Shown here piece by piece: positions 12,761-25,201 of a stretch of DNA of 64,000 nucleotides; position 1 is the first letter of the stretch, and each line of letters starts with the position of its first letter. The translations under genes and the position numbers were made by a program. The DNA is from Sphaerolaimus hirsutus (taxonomy: Eukaryota > Nematoda > Chromadorea > Monhysterida > Sphaerolaimidae). The DNA lies in assembly GCA_964036195.1 (NCBI GenBank), contig OZ038456.1:24777792-24841791 (forward strand), read 5' to 3'. Below the pieces are notes generated by a model. That model saw only the letters and a list, made by a program, of their open reading frames with translations, had not been told where the DNA came from and did no database searches.

Positions 12761-14660
12761 GAAGGCAGTAACCTGTGGTGGAAGGGGCCAGAATGGCTGA
12801 TGACTGGAGAATGGCCAGAGCCGAAAGTGGAGCCAGTCACGTCAGAAGTAATGGCAGAAATCAAGAGCTCAAGTTCCCAAAAGCCAGTCCAATTTACCTG
12901 GGCGCCACACAGCAAGTGGTCAGTAACCCAGATGCCTGCAATGAACAAGCTGATGATAGCAAGCAAAGCAACCCATTGGGAATTGAGATACAAAGATTCT
13001 CATCATTAACAAAGTTATTGGATGCAACAGTATACGTGATGAGATTTGTGCGACAGATGCACAAAAAGCTCAGCAGAAATGGCAGTCAGAATGTACTGTC
13101 AGAAATCATGGAAAGTATCTGTGGTACAATGAAACCACAGGGAATTGTCAGTATTGAAGAAAGAGAGATTGCGTTGGAATATTGGATCAAAGTGACGCAA
13201 CAAAATCATTACAAAGGAGTGGCAGAGATTCTGGCAACAGGCCACAGCAAAGGCAGCCAGAATGGCAAGAAAGCAGCTGCAGACCAGCAGTTGATCAAAT
13301 GGCTCAATGTGCAAATGCATCAGGATGGAATCCTGAAGTGCCATGGCAGAATGGAGCATACAGACCCCCAGGAGGTCACAGTGCCACTCATACTGTTGCC
13401 AGCAACGGCTACAGTGACTCAGCTGATCGTCAGAGATCAGCATGAGAAGTTGATGCACGCAGGAGTGCAACACACATTGGCAGCAATCAGACAAAAGTAC
13501 TGGATTACACAGGGCAGACGGGTGATTTACAATGTGACCAGAACCTGCCTGACCTGTAAGAAATTAGGAGCGAAGCCGTATCAGCTTCCACCAATGCCAG
13601 ATTTGCCAGAAACCAGAGTTCAGAGAGCCAGACCATTCCAGTACACGGGCTTGGATTATTTGGGACCAGTTTGGTACAAAGTGGACAAAGATCACAGGAA
13701 AATGTGGATCTGTTTGTTCACATGTATGGTGACACGTGCAGTTCACCTGGAAAGTGTGCTGGACATGACAGCACAGGAATTCCTGAACGCAGTCAGGAGA
13801 TTCATTGCCAGGCGTGGAAAGCCTGAGGCAGTGATTTCAGACAATGCAACGCAATTCAAGTTGACAGAGAAAGTGCTCAGCTCAAGCACTGACAAGGCCA
13901 TTAATACTGGGAAAGAATGGTCAGAAATGGTCAAAAGTGGAGCAGTACAGACATACTGTTCACAGCAACAAATCCAGTGGAACATAACAACTCCTATGGC
14001 ACCATGGCAAGGAGGAGTCTATGAGAAAATGGTGGGCATCACCAAGAAACATTTCAAGGCAGCTGTGGGGCACAAAATGTTAACCCTGCAAGAGTTGTTG
14101 ACACTTCTGCCAGAAGTTGAGGCAGTGATCAACAGCAGACCGATCTCTTACATCTATGGTGATGTGAAGAGTCTCAGAGTGCTGACACCGAAAGACTTCC
14201 TGACAGGGGAAGGTCAGATTGGAGCACCACAGTTTGATACAGACAAAGATGGAGAATTTGTGCCCAGAATGGATAATGCAGCGAAACTGCAGAAATATTG
14301 GGAGACAACCCAGCAAACTTTGGATAAGTTCTGGGACTTGTGGCATCAAGAGTACATCCCGAGCTTGAGGGAAAGGACTAAGGTGACACACAAACATGGC
14401 AGATTGATAGCGACTCAAGAACCCAAAGTGAATGAAATTGTGCTGATTTATGAAGAGAACATGCCCAGAGGTGCATGGAGGATGGGTCGCATTGAGCAGT
14501 TAGAGCCCAGCAAAGATGGACAGATTCGCTCAGCAAAAGTCAGAACTGCCAACAGAAATGTGGTCAGCAGACCACTCAATCAATTGTACCCGCTGGAAAT
14601 CAATTCAAAGACAATGGATATCCCAGAGACAGCAGTGACAGTCAAAGTGGATTTACTGGA
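12761..14660 (+). pseudogene. pol: BEL/Pao integrase, 5' frame break
   Basis: After a frame change near 13005 the frame stays open to 15531. It encodes an integrase with an HHCC zinc module (HEKLMHAGVQH followed by CLTCKK, about 13440-13560). The catalytic core has a D in GLDYLGPVW near 13650, a D in ISDNATQF near 13838, and the E of GGVYEKMV near 14015. A C-terminal module with NEIVLIYEENMPRGAWRMG near 14430 matches the domain that closes BEL integrases. Integrase joins the DNA copy to host DNA, and the TTAC duplication fits a 4-bp staggered cut. The domain itself looks intact; the breaks lie upstream. Confidence 0.9.
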
Positions 14661-17334
14661 CCCGACAATTGTTCAGAAACATGTCAGGAATCAGAATTCA
14701 GACAAAGATTCTGTACCAGATCCTGCTCAAAGGAACTCAGCATCGGATAGAGTCCTGAGGAGTGCGACAGGAAGAACCACAGCAACCACCAGAAGTCTGG
14801 TGATTGGAATGCTGTGCATGATGTTGATGCTGACAGGTGTGTCAGAGTCAGCAACGCTGAGAGAAGCCGGCAAGGCTTATAGTGAAGTATTTTCCAGAAC
14901 ATACGTTCTGGAAACCTCGACAGTAAGGTCACCATCATTGGCAGCGCGTCATGGATTGCCGCCTTTGCCTTCAGAATGGCCACCGAAATCTGTCAGAGAA
15001 ATGCAAACTTATGAGAGATTCAAGGATGCTATCAAGGATCATCCTGTGGAACAGGTGATCAGCTCACAAAGCCAGAAGTATCAGATTTGCACCAGTGGAA
15101 GGCATGGACATGCGCTTACAGTTCCTGAAGAAGTGCAATGCCATATTCCACCAAGGAATTTTGTCAAGGCAATGAAAGTTACACTTTACGCACAGAGACA
15201 GATTCCACAGAAAGAAAAAGCATACAGATGCTACATCAGAATCAAAGAAATCATCACGCACACCAGTTTTTGGGGAGCGAAAGGCATTACAGGCAATTTT
15301 GAGAAATACCAGCAAGTTGGCGTGGTAGCCTGTAACTATGCAAGAATTCACAAGATGTTCAGAGGAACACCTTTGGTGGAAATGGAGCCCAGAGTGTGGA
15401 CAACTAATCAAACCTTGAATGTGGAATATTCATGGTGTTGTCATGACAAAGAAAATGTTGTCAGTAACTTCTACATGGAAGAAGGAACCGTGGCTTCACT
15501 CGATGGAAAGACTGTAATTAGCGATTTGTAAGATTTCAGCCAGTGCAGAGCCATGATGGGACATTGCAGTTACCACAATTATGGGATCACAGTGTGGGAT
15601 ACGGAGATTTTCAAGCATCAATGTGCATATGAGAGAATTGGCAGATTTAAATCAGAGATATCTGGCCAGACAATTATTGTGTCAAAATTGCAAGCAGCGT
15701 ACTCTCACAGCAACAAGACAAAGAGGCCAATTGGCTCTGAATGTGTTCCTGGAGACACATACTACACCGATCAAGGAGATGTATTTATCCAGTTTGACAG
15801 AAGAGAAGATGTGCCTGTGGAATGGGCAATGCCAGGAAAAATAGTGGAAGCAAAAGAGTCGACAATCAGTGGAACATTATATGCCAGATTGGACAACAGA
15901 AACTCCAAGTTTCAGTTCCTGCAACATGTGGTCAGAGAGATGACTCAGGCACAATTTGCGATTGTATGGCATCAGTTATGACAACTTCGCAAGAACCAGC
16001 TGGACATGTTGACTCAGCTTTTCCGCATCGATCCAACATTGGGGATTCGAGCCATGCTGGGAAGACAGGATGTTCATGCAGAATGGGCTGGAGAAGCAAT
16101 TATGTTTTGGGAATGCAAGGAGGTGCAGCCATACATAATTTATCAGACAGGAAAAGTGGGAGAGATATGTTACAAGTACACACCAATGAGATTGGACAAA
16201 GACGGGCCCTTGTGGTTCAAGAGCCCAGGCAGCAGAGACTTGGTGGAGAAATCACCAGAGGAGGACTGCAGCCACACCACACCGCACCTGTACAGAAATG
16301 AACATGGACAATGGAAGTCCGCACATGGAATGGTGCACGTCACGGAGACGCCAATTGAAATGACATGGAAAGGACAGTGGCAGCCCTTCACGTTTGATGC
16401 GCCTCACCTGTTCACCAACATTGTCAACAGAGCGACCAATTTCATGGATGTCAGAGGCCAGATTCAGAGACTACAGAATCTAGAACATGTGCAGAACCAG
16501 TTGATCGATTACACAGCAGATATGTCATTGGATCCCAGAGTGATCAGAAATTCAATAGAAGGCATTGGAGCTGGAATTGGACAGACAGCAGCAGGAATTG
16601 GCAAGGCATATGGTCACTACATATCTGGAGTGTCAAAAGGGTACACCAACTTTATGGGAGGAATGCTGAAAGGACCCTTTCAAGTTATCATCAACACAAT
16701 CGCAATGTTGTTGGGGATCACAATCCTGATAGCTGGAATCGTAGCTGCAGGATACCTGTGGTACAATTGGAGAATTGCCACAGGAAAGCCAGTGATTCCA
16801 CCATGTGTATACACATGCATATGGAAATGCATAGTGTGTCCGTTCAAGTGCATATGGCTATGCTTCAGAGCCATCAAATATACTGTCAAGAAATCAACTC
16901 AGAAAGAGGCCAATTATCCACAGAGAAAAGTGCGCAAGACAGAGTTGAGACCAGCAATCAAGAGGAGAGCCAGATCAAACTCAACACAGTCCGTCAGATT
17001 TGCCAGGAGAGCAGAAACAGAGGACATAATGGCAAAGTCGCTATCAGCATACGTTCAGCCAGATGAAAGTTCAGCTGATGAGGGACAAGTCAGAGCCAGG
17101 AACAGAGACAGTGTTCACATGCCTGATATCCGCAAATTCACCACACGCGAACGCGCAGGAAGCGACACGGGCAAATACCTACTTCATCATCAGGCTAGGT
17201 CGGCGTTGGCATCACCAGCAACCGGACCTGCGACTTCACGCACGCCCACGACTTCGCGCACGACTACATTCACCACCAAGGCGACTGTGGAGACACCACT
17301 CATCACGTTGGCACCCACTACAACCAGCATGTGA
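14661..17334 (+). pseudogene. env: Envelope-like glycoprotein of the BEL element, broken
   Basis: The region continues the pol frame. A hydrophobic segment near 14798-14850 (VIGMLCMMLMLTGVSES) resembles a signal peptide, and a long Cys-containing ectodomain follows. Near the end comes a glycine-rich amphipathic stretch (16555-16680), then a transmembrane segment (16684-16755, IAMLLGITILIAGIVAAGYL) and a Cys-rich, basic tail. A membrane-proximal Gly-rich helix just before the TM segment is a trait of class III fusion proteins. BEL elements with glycoproteins from chuvirus-like viruses are known, so that origin is plausible but inferred. In-frame stops at 15529-15531 (TAA) and 15979-15981 (TGA) interrupt it. 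The last 150 codons are Ser/Thr-rich. Confidence 0.7.
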
Positions 17335-17376
17335 CTTTGCTGCAACAACGGGGTGCAGCAACTCTTCCGCCCGGAG

Positions 17377-18672
17377 TGTGCTGACTGTGGCAAAATGGAT
17401 GGATAAAGAAATACAGAGATTTGATAATTAGGCTCATATTTGTCCATTTACTTATTTGCATTATTTTACATTTCATGCACTATATTAATTTACCACGCAA
17501 ATTATATTTCCTGCACTATATTATTTATCCATGGAGAATATTCAATTCGGAAAGTGTATTATGAGTATTTGATATGTTATGTGGAATATTTAGATTAAAA
17601 GGTCAAATAAGTTATTATTAGGTTTATGAACATGAAATTAGGCTCATTCAACTCGCCGTAATTTTCTGATCATTATTATATATACATTTACATGGTTTAC
17701 TTGCAATTTGAGAAAGTCAAATCTTGTAAAATATTTATGTTCTACGTATTTACCTAGGCCAGCGTCCTAATAGAGAAATAGTGTCCTGTGTGCAACTAGC
17801 ATTTACGGTACGAAGCCCTTCACGTAGGCATAATTATAACCCAGCTCACTACTTTATATTATATTTACTTTGACATTTATAATAATACCCTGCTCAAGTT
17901 AAATATGTTATAAACCCTGCTCAATTTATACACCCATTTACCTCGAATAAGTCCCAGTTTATCAATTATTTAATCTACGTTTCTAGGAAGTGATTATTAT
18001 TGTTGTATTGAATATACCCTACTCTATTTACGTCATTAGGAACATTTGCACTACTATTTACAGTTTCCAAACCCTATTATATTAGTTCCAATGTGCATCA
18101 AAGTTTTCTGACAAATTGAAACCAATTAGTAAATCGGCCGAGTTTGCCGACTTCGCGCCTCTCAAGATTAATAGTTTTTCCATTAGCCCAATTTGTACCT
18201 GGTATTTCTTTACCATAACTATTTGAATGTTTGCACGCGTAGAATAAGCCAACTATTTCAGCTAGATGTGTCTTATTATTGCATTCATGTCTTATTTGTG
18301 CATTTGAATTTAGGAAATTACTGTAGCTGTGTTTTATACATAATTTCCATGTCTTAGCTACTTTGGAAGTTTTTACTTCAGTCTTATGACCCAGTCCCGA
18401 CCCAGAAAATAAGCTAGCGATAGAAACTTTGACTAGGAAGCTCGCTAGGTTTTGCACTTTTGTATCAAGCTGTATCTGATCGAATAAAGTACCTGAAACA
18501 ATCTTGAAACCCCTTTTGAACACGCAACTACGAAATAAACTCAACTTGGATGTCGACAAGTGGACTTTCGGCTACAACGGGAAATCAACTACTCTAAAGG
18601 CCGTTTCTCACTACGGTCTTGGAGTTGCCAGATTCGGTGGTAGAAGACGCTGATTTTGGTGGCTTCATCACA
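17377..18672 (+). repeat. BEL/Pao 3' LTR
   Basis: It begins TGTGCTGACTGTGG and ends CTTCATCACA and is 1296 bp, the same as the 5' LTR. It is followed by TTAC at 18673-18676, matching the duplication left of the 5' LTR. Polyadenylation-type AATAAA signals lie near 18484 and 18534. A clear polypurine tract is not obvious directly upstream (17340-17376), where the sequence is mixed. Confidence 0.92.
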
Positions 18673-18676
18673 TTAC

Positions 18677-18723
18677 GTTTACATTTACTTTTGAAAAAGT
18701 TCAGTAATTCTAACAACTCTTGG
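18677..18723. mobile_element. Right remnant of the hAT-like MITE split by BEL
   Basis: The sequence reads GTTTACATTTACTTTTGAAA then TCTAACAACTCTT, the inverted counterpart of the 5474 end. It follows the right TTAC duplication directly. Confidence 0.55.
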
Positions 18724-19414
18724 CAAGTGTGATCATTTTTGGAATGAGATATGAAGCATAGTTGTTAATATGTATTTACTTTTACTTGATAAATATGTAT
18801 ACTCAAGTACAGAGTAAATATGTTTACGTTTCCTCGGAAAAAAGTTTTTGTACTCGCGTTTACGTATACTTTTTGAAAGTACTCAAGTACAGAAAACATA
18901 TTTCTGATATTCCATTATACAGGTGTTTTGAAGGCATGGAATGGAGAAAAAGGTGAAATAAGCAAAAAATAAAGAGAAAAATGGCCAAAAATGTGAATTA
19001 AATATGATTTATAGCCATAGAGACTAAAAATAGGCTTATTTTATGTTGAAATTGGTAAAAATATGAAAATTAGTGATTGTGATTTTGAAAATTGGGGCAA
19101 AATTTTCAAAAATAAATACTGCCATGAATTATCCATATCCTTGAATTATCCCCCCATAAATTATTCATCTCCTCAAATTATCCCACCACGTTAATTACCC
19201 ATCCCCTTGACTTATCCCCTGTGTGAGTTACCCATCCCCTGAATTACCCCCCCCCCCCGTGAAGTACGCATCCCCTCACATTTTCCCCTGCGTGAATAAC
19301 CATCCCCTCGAGTTATCCCACCTGTGTGAATTACCCATCCCCTCGAAGGCTGCAGCCCCCCCCCCGCCCCCCCTGGATACGACCCTGGGTTTCCATACTA
19401 GGTGTTAAGCCAGG
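18724..19414. other. AT-rich spacer and degenerate ATTACCCATCCCC repeats
   Basis: 18755-18930 is another degenerate hAT-like MITE piece. About 19130-19380 is a string of imperfect units built from GAATTA(T/C)CC and CATCCCCT, ending in a C-tract. No gene is seen. Confidence 0.45.
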
Positions 19415-19872
19415 ATTACAGCTCAGCGGCATTTGACGTGAAACGATGACATAAAATTATGTCGTAAAATTGATTACATCAATATAGACAGAGGTACAGT
19501 ATTGAAATTTCAGAATAAGATAGTTCTAGTAATTGTGTGAAATGTCCTAAAAATAAAGAAAATAATTATTATTAAATAAGTTATTTATTTTATGTCAAAA
19601 TTTTACATCAACATTTTACACATTTTACATCAACATTTTAAATGAAACATTGTACATCAACAACAAAATTTTGATATAAAATAAATAACTACATAAATAA
19701 TGATTATTTTATTTAAAAAATTTTTTTTGACATAACACACAATTACTAGAACTATCTAGTTCTGAAATTTCAACACTGTACCTTTGTATATTTTGATGTA
19801 ATCAATTTTATGACATAATTTTACATAATCATTTCATGTCAAATGCGGCTGAGCTGTTATCAAGGCTTTATG
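19415..19872. mobile_element. Foldback element with ACAGCTCAGC termini
   Basis: The left arm begins near GGATTACAGCTCAGCGGCATTTGAC and the right arm is its near-complement, ending GTCAAATGCGGCTGAGCTGT. The arms meet in an AT-rich centre near 19600-19700 with repeated TTTTACATCAACATTTTA. No coding capacity. Confidence 0.65.
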
Positions 19873-20654
19873 TCTGCCGAGTATGCCTAGCTCCTCAAAT
19901 TACCCCCCATGTGGGTGATTACCTACCTACTGGAACTATCCCCCCACATGTAGGGTTTGAATGATGTGACTTTTTGATATCGATATTCGATATTTGATAT
20001 TTTTTCTGAACTCGATATTCGATATTGATACTATATGGAACCTTGATGTCGATATTTGATATACAAAATTGTCTATAGTTGATATTGAAATTTCTCTTGG
20101 TATAGCAAGGCATATTTCAAGTGGCATATTTTATTTTCATGTGGTAACTTAATTTAAGGACACAATACAGGGTTGATATATTGAAAAAATGGTCAATATT
20201 CAATATTTTTTAAAAATTTTTGATATTGATATTCAATATTAAAAAATGGTCGATATCTGATATTCGATACAATATATCATTTGTACCCTACGCACATGAA
20301 TGAACTGCCTACCTCCTCAAATTATACCCCCTGTTTCAAATGTTTACTTACCTCCTCAAATTATATCCCCTTCCCATCGATGAATTACTCACCTCCTCAA
20401 ATTATCCCTCCCTCGTGAATTACCTACCCTTACCCACTTGAATTATCACCCCACATGAATTACCTACCCAATCAAATTATCCCCTCATGTGAATGAATTA
20501 CCCTTCCCCTCTGAATTACAGAAGTATCCCTCTGCGTGAATTAATTATCTACCCACTTGAACTATCCCCCAACATGAGTTAACCACCCCCTTGAATTATC
20601 CCCCCACATCAATGAATTACCTACCTCCTCAAATTATCCCCCATGTGGATGATT
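19873..20654. repeat. Degenerate CTCCTCAAATTATCCCC and GATATT repeats
   Basis: The 19880-19950 and 20290-20654 parts are imperfect units of about 30 bp built from CTACCTCCTCAAATTATCCCC. Between them, 19970-20280 is a patch of TCGATATTCGATATTTGATA-type words in inverted arms. The same kind of patch recurs at 55.57-56.27 kb. No gene is seen. Confidence 0.55.
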
Positions 20655-22266
20655 ACCTACCTCCTCAAATCTTTGTGTTCCATTTGAGTTTGTTTGTAAT
20701 CACTATTATTAAAATCATTTTCAGTGTTTTCAATTGAACAGGATTCTTTTAAGTAGCTCTGTATACTCACCAGGCATTACACTTTGTATGGAAACCTACC
20801 ATAACCCATCTGAATATTGAACCAAAAATTATACAAAGAATATTTCATTATTACTATGGAACAATAAGGTAATTATGAAATTCGTCACAAGGTTTTATTC
20901 ACTAAATTATAGTGGAATTCTGCACATACTTTGTGGTTCACCAAGCAGAGCTGTTAAAAGTAATTTTTACAAAAACTTTTTTAAAATGTTTGTAATCATA
21001 AACTATTTATTTTTACTCATCCCAAGTGCAGACAACAAAGGAAATTTTTTTACTTTCACTCACAAGTAAATTGAGTATAATACTTTTCCCCAGAAAATGT
21101 AAAAGTGAGTATTTTTGAAAAACTTTTGCCCCAATTTTCACTGAAAATCACTACTTTCCATATTTTTTAACCCATTTTCACCTTCAAATTCACTTATTTT
21201 CAGCCTTTTGGCTATATATGATCTTATAAACCTTGTTGGCTAATTTTCTATATTTTTAGCATTTTGTTGCTTGTTTTTCCCTTCACTGCCTTGAAAAAAC
21301 CTAACAGAAATATGTTTTCTGTACTCAAGTACTTTCAAAAAGTGTATGTTAAAGTGAGTACCAGTACTTTTTTTCAGAGGAAACATAAATGTACTTACTC
21401 AGAACTAGGGATGGCTGGCTTTTTGTTTCAAACATTTTCAATTACGCGTTCACATGAATTACCTACCTCCTCAAATCTTTGTGTTCCATTTGAGTTTGTT
21501 TGTAATCACTATTATTAAAATCATTTTCAGTGTTTTCAATTGAACAGGATTCTTTTAAGTAGCTCTGTATACTCACCAGGCATTACACTTTGTATGGAAA
21601 CCTACCATAACCCATCTGAATATTGAACCAAAAATTATACAAAGAATATTTCATTATTACTATGGAACAATAAGGTAATTATGAAATTCGTCACAAGGTT
21701 TTATTCACTAAATTATAGTGGAATTCTGCACATACTTTGTGGTTCACCAAGCAGAGCTGTTAAAAGTAATTTTTACAAAAACTTTTTTAAAATGTTTGTA
21801 ATCATAAACTATTTATTTTTACTCATCCCAAGTGCAGACAACAAAGGAAATTTTTTTACTTTCACTCACAAGTAAATTGAGTATAATACTTTTCCCCAGA
21901 AAATGTAAAAGTGAGTATTTTTGAAAAACTTTTGCCGCAATTTTCACTGAAAATCACTACTTTCCATATTTTTTAACCCATTTTCACCTTCAAATTCACT
22001 TATTTTCAGCCTTTTGGCTATATATGATCTTATAAACCTTGTTGGCTAATTTTCCATATTTTTAGCATTTTGTTGCTTGTTTTTCCCTTCACTGCCTTGA
22101 AAAAACCTAACAGAAATATGTTTTCTGTACTCAAGTACTTTCAAAAAGTGTATGTTAAAGTGAGTACCAGTACTTTTTTTCAGAGGAAACATAAATGTAC
22201 TTACTCAGAACTAGGGATGGCTGGCTTTTTGTTTCAAACATTTTCAATTACGCATTCACATGAATA
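20655..22266. repeat. 806-bp tandem duplication
   Basis: 20655-21460 and 21461-22266 are two copies in direct tandem, nearly identical, with only a few differences (for example TTGCCCCAATT against TTGCCGCAATT). Each copy contains a degenerate hAT-like MITE with GCAGAGCTGTTAAAAGTAA. The high identity points to a recent duplication or to an assembly artefact. Confidence 0.85.
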
Positions 22267-22309
22267 ACTTGTGAATGAGTGGAGCTATTGCGGGGATTCT
22301 TTCAGGGAT

Positions 22310-22375
22310 CCTTTGCTTTTCAGGGATCCTTTCTTTTTCAGGGATCCTTTCCTTTTCAGTGATCCTTTCCTATTC
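22310..22375. repeat. Short tandem repeat of TCAGGGATCCTTTCCTTT
   Basis: Four imperfect units of about 18-20 bp are present, each with a GGATCC or GTGATCC core. Confidence 0.7.
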
Positions 22376-23077
22376 AGTTGTTAATGTTGGCCTAACATTT
22401 GACGTCAATCCAACCATCCAGTGACAAGTTATTTGAAAACTTATGAAATCTCAAACTGTGGGTCTGGGAGCTTTTGAAAAAAAATACAGTTTTATTTAAA
22501 AAAATGTTTGATTTAGAAAATGGAATTGTTGAAAAAATGTTTTTTTATGTACTCGAGTATATGTATTTATTGAGTAAAAGTAAATACATTTTAACTATGC
22601 TGCCAAGTATATGCAAAGGTATAAATATAACTTATATTAACTTATATATATTTATTGGTAAAGCTTGATTTGCGAAGTTGGCAGTAAATTCGCAGAATTT
22701 GCACCATTATTCAGATATTATCAGTGATAAAATGAGAATGTATTCATTGTATTCAGAGTGAGAATATTGAGGGGGGATGTCGAAGGGAGGGAATTAATTT
22801 GAGGAGGGGGGGGGGGGTATTATTTCGCCAGAAATTTTGTTGTTGTTTGTAACGTACGCAGACATAGAAAAATGCGACAAAAACCACCATATATGAGTTT
22901 ACAGACTTTAACAAGTATGTTGATGGTATAAACCAACATTATAATGTAACACAGTCATTGTTTTTAACATGTGTTATGCATTGCCAGTTCACAAAACGCA
23001 CCTTTTGTCATGTAATGTATTTTCTCAAATAGTTCCCCTGGGGAATTATTTTTTCCTCACTTTTTTGAGGATGGAAC
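22376..23077. other. Intergenic, MITE fragments with G-tracts
   Basis: 22740-23040 holds part of a TACCGTATTTCC-family element in inverted form, with G-tracts and the shared ACGTACGCAGAC core. No gene is seen. Confidence 0.45.
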
Positions 23078-23489
23078 TACCGTATTACCTAGAAATACCC
23101 CCAGGGGGTTTATTATTTCGCCAGCAAAATTTGAGGGGGGGATAACTCGAGGGGGGGGATCTATTATTTCGCCAGAAATTTTCAGAAATTCCCCATACGC
23201 AGACGTAGAAAAATCAAACAATTACATGGATGTACATGTGTTTATAGGCATATATAACTGTGTATACACAACAACCCTGCCCTAACATCACTTAGCCATC
23301 ACTTTTAAGGTATGTTCTGCATTGTACAGATCACAAACTACGATATTTGTCATGTATGTTCTCTTTACACTCAATTTTAGGGGGGTGTACTTTGAGGGGG
23401 GGGGGTATTTTTTCCTCAGCCGAATTTTAGGGGGGTATTTCGAGGGGGGTTTATTCGAGGGGGGGGGGATAATTCGAGGTAATACGGTA
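23078..23489. mobile_element. TACCGTATTACC-family MITE
   Basis: The left end is TACCGTATTACCTAGAAATA and the right end GAGGTAATACGGTA. The interior has G-tracts and the shared core with a TGTTCTGCATTG word. It matches the 1873-2338 copy in length and layout. Confidence 0.7.
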
Positions 23490-24473
23490 TTCAAGGGGGG
23501 AATTATTTTTTGTCAAAATTTTAAAGCACAGTTCTTTCAATTTATTTCACAATACATGCACGTTTAATTAAACAACATGCTATTCTTGTTGAAATCAACT
23601 ACACAACATACATGTGTCCCAATAGGTATAGCTATGCCCTTTCCCATTGGTAGTGCACATTGTATTTTTGAACACCAAATGCATTTGCATTTGATGACGC
23701 ATTCAATGCCCAGATGCAGCAGCTCTTTTGCTTATGCTTGCTTCATTGATGTTTTTAAGTATGTGTAGAAACCATCATCACCATCATCGTCAGTGGGAGG
23801 AACTATTCTAGGCGGGAATTGAGGAGTTTGATTCCGAAACCCGTTATCTGCACGTTTTTGGGTTTTTCAAAAATCGCATTTGAAACTTTGACATTGGCCC
23901 TGTGCGGGCATGCTTCAAGTGACAATGCTTGCCCAAACTTTTTAAAAAGTTCATGAATTTCTCTACATTTTCCATATTTACTCCATATCCACTCTGGCCG
24001 GCATATATACCTAGAGTTATGATGATTTGTTTGATGTCACATCAGCATAAATGCATGCAGATAACGAGTTTCGGGTGCAAAGTCACCTGCAGATAACGAG
24101 TTTTGGATGCAAAGTCACCTGCAGATAACGAGTTTCGGGTGCAAGAGTAGTTTGTGTAGCTATCTACGTTTTTATGTCCAAATATATCCTGTTTGGACAC
24201 ATTTATTACCTATTTTGGGTACGCAAATGCCTACTATTTACCACGATCCTTACAAAAATTTCTGACAAAATAATAAAAAAACCCCTCGAATTAAGCCCCC
24301 ATCAAATTTTGCTGGCGAAATAATAAACCCCCATGGGGGTATTTCGAGGTAATATGGTATATATATATATATATATATACGTCAGATCCGCACTAAACTC
24401 AATTTTTTTCACTTTTGCACTTAACGGGTTACGGAATCAAACGCCTCAATTGTAAATCCCTCACTCACCTAAC
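23490..24473. other. Intergenic with a 32-bp tandem repeat and MITE end
   Basis: 24057-24144 holds three units of a 32-bp repeat starting GCAGATAACGAGTTTCGG. A right end of a TACCGTATTTCC-type element (GAGGTAATATGGTA) closes near 24359, followed by (AT)n. Inverted segments around 23820-23870 and 24425-24460 (AACCCGTTA/TAACGGGTT with AATCAAAC) suggest a further foldback element. No gene is seen. Confidence 0.45.
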
Positions 24474-25160
24474 AAGGCGGGAACTTTTCAAGGGGGTGGG
24501 AGCATAGCGGATTTTGGGGTTAGCATTTTGAGGGGGGGGGGGGTCAGCCGGTCAGCACGCGTTAATAACTCGGGAACCGCTTGGCGAAAAATGTTGAAAT
24601 TTTGATATGTTATGGTTTCAGGTCGGGGCTAGTATCAAGTCCGACGATTTTTTTCTACGACCCCCCAGACCGGAGATAGGGGGGGTCTATAAAAACACTG
24701 TAATTTGCGTTTTTTTGGGTGTCGCCAAGAACATGCAAACTTTGAACATCAATAGCTCGGTCATTTGTGAACCGATTTTAGTCATTAAAATGTTAAAATG
24801 ATCACAAATGTTCGGAGAGTTCATTTCTGAGGTCAAATTGGAGATACACATTTGTTTATATATCGATTTATNNNNNNNNNNNNNNNNNNNNNNNNNNNNN
24901 NNNNNNNNNNNNNNNNNNNNNNNNNNNNNNNNNNNNNNNNNNNNNNNNNNNNNNNNNNNNNNNNNNNNNNNNNNNNNNNNNNNNNNNNNNNNNNNNNNNN
25001 NNNNNNNNNNNNNNNNNNNNNNNNNNNNNNNNNNNNNNNNNNNNNNNNNNNNNNNNNNNNNNNNNNNNNNNGAGGTTATTAACGCGTGCTGACCAGCTGA
25101 CCCCCCCCCCCCCCCCTCAAAATGCTAACCCCAAAATCCGCTATGGGTGGGAGGACTATT
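24474..25160. repeat. Inverted repeat enclosing an assembly gap
   Basis: About 24500-24580 (CGGATTTTGGGGTTAGCATT, then a G-tract and GTCAGC) is the inverted complement of about 25075-25145 (GCTGAC, a C-tract, then AATGCTAACCCCAAAATCCG). Between them, 24872-25071 is exactly 200 N. The gap therefore lies in the loop or arms of a palindrome. Confidence 0.8.
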
Positions 25161-25201
25161 CAAGAGGCGGAACTATTTGAGAAAATACAGAATTTACGTT
25201 C

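Larger units (their letters stand above)
6051..18676 (+). mobile_element. Full-length BEL/Pao LTR retrotransposon with env-like region
   Basis: The element spans 12.6 kb including the TTAC duplications at each end. The domain order gag-protease-RT-RNase H-integrase-envelope between matching LTRs makes the assignment firm. Four frame changes and five in-frame stops show that this copy no longer codes for an intact polyprotein. Structural completeness with about 2% LTR divergence means that related, less damaged copies probably exist in the genome. Confidence 0.95.

Noticed and set aside
9230..15531. Stop-codon recoding in the BEL element (Asp-Leu-TAA-Asp twice)
   Set aside because: Other stops and four frame changes in the same copy make ordinary decay more likely. 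It is kept only as a point to check.
24057..24144. 32-bp repeats considered as a CRISPR-like array
   Set aside because: The units are directly adjacent without unique spacers, and the context is a eukaryotic repeat region.
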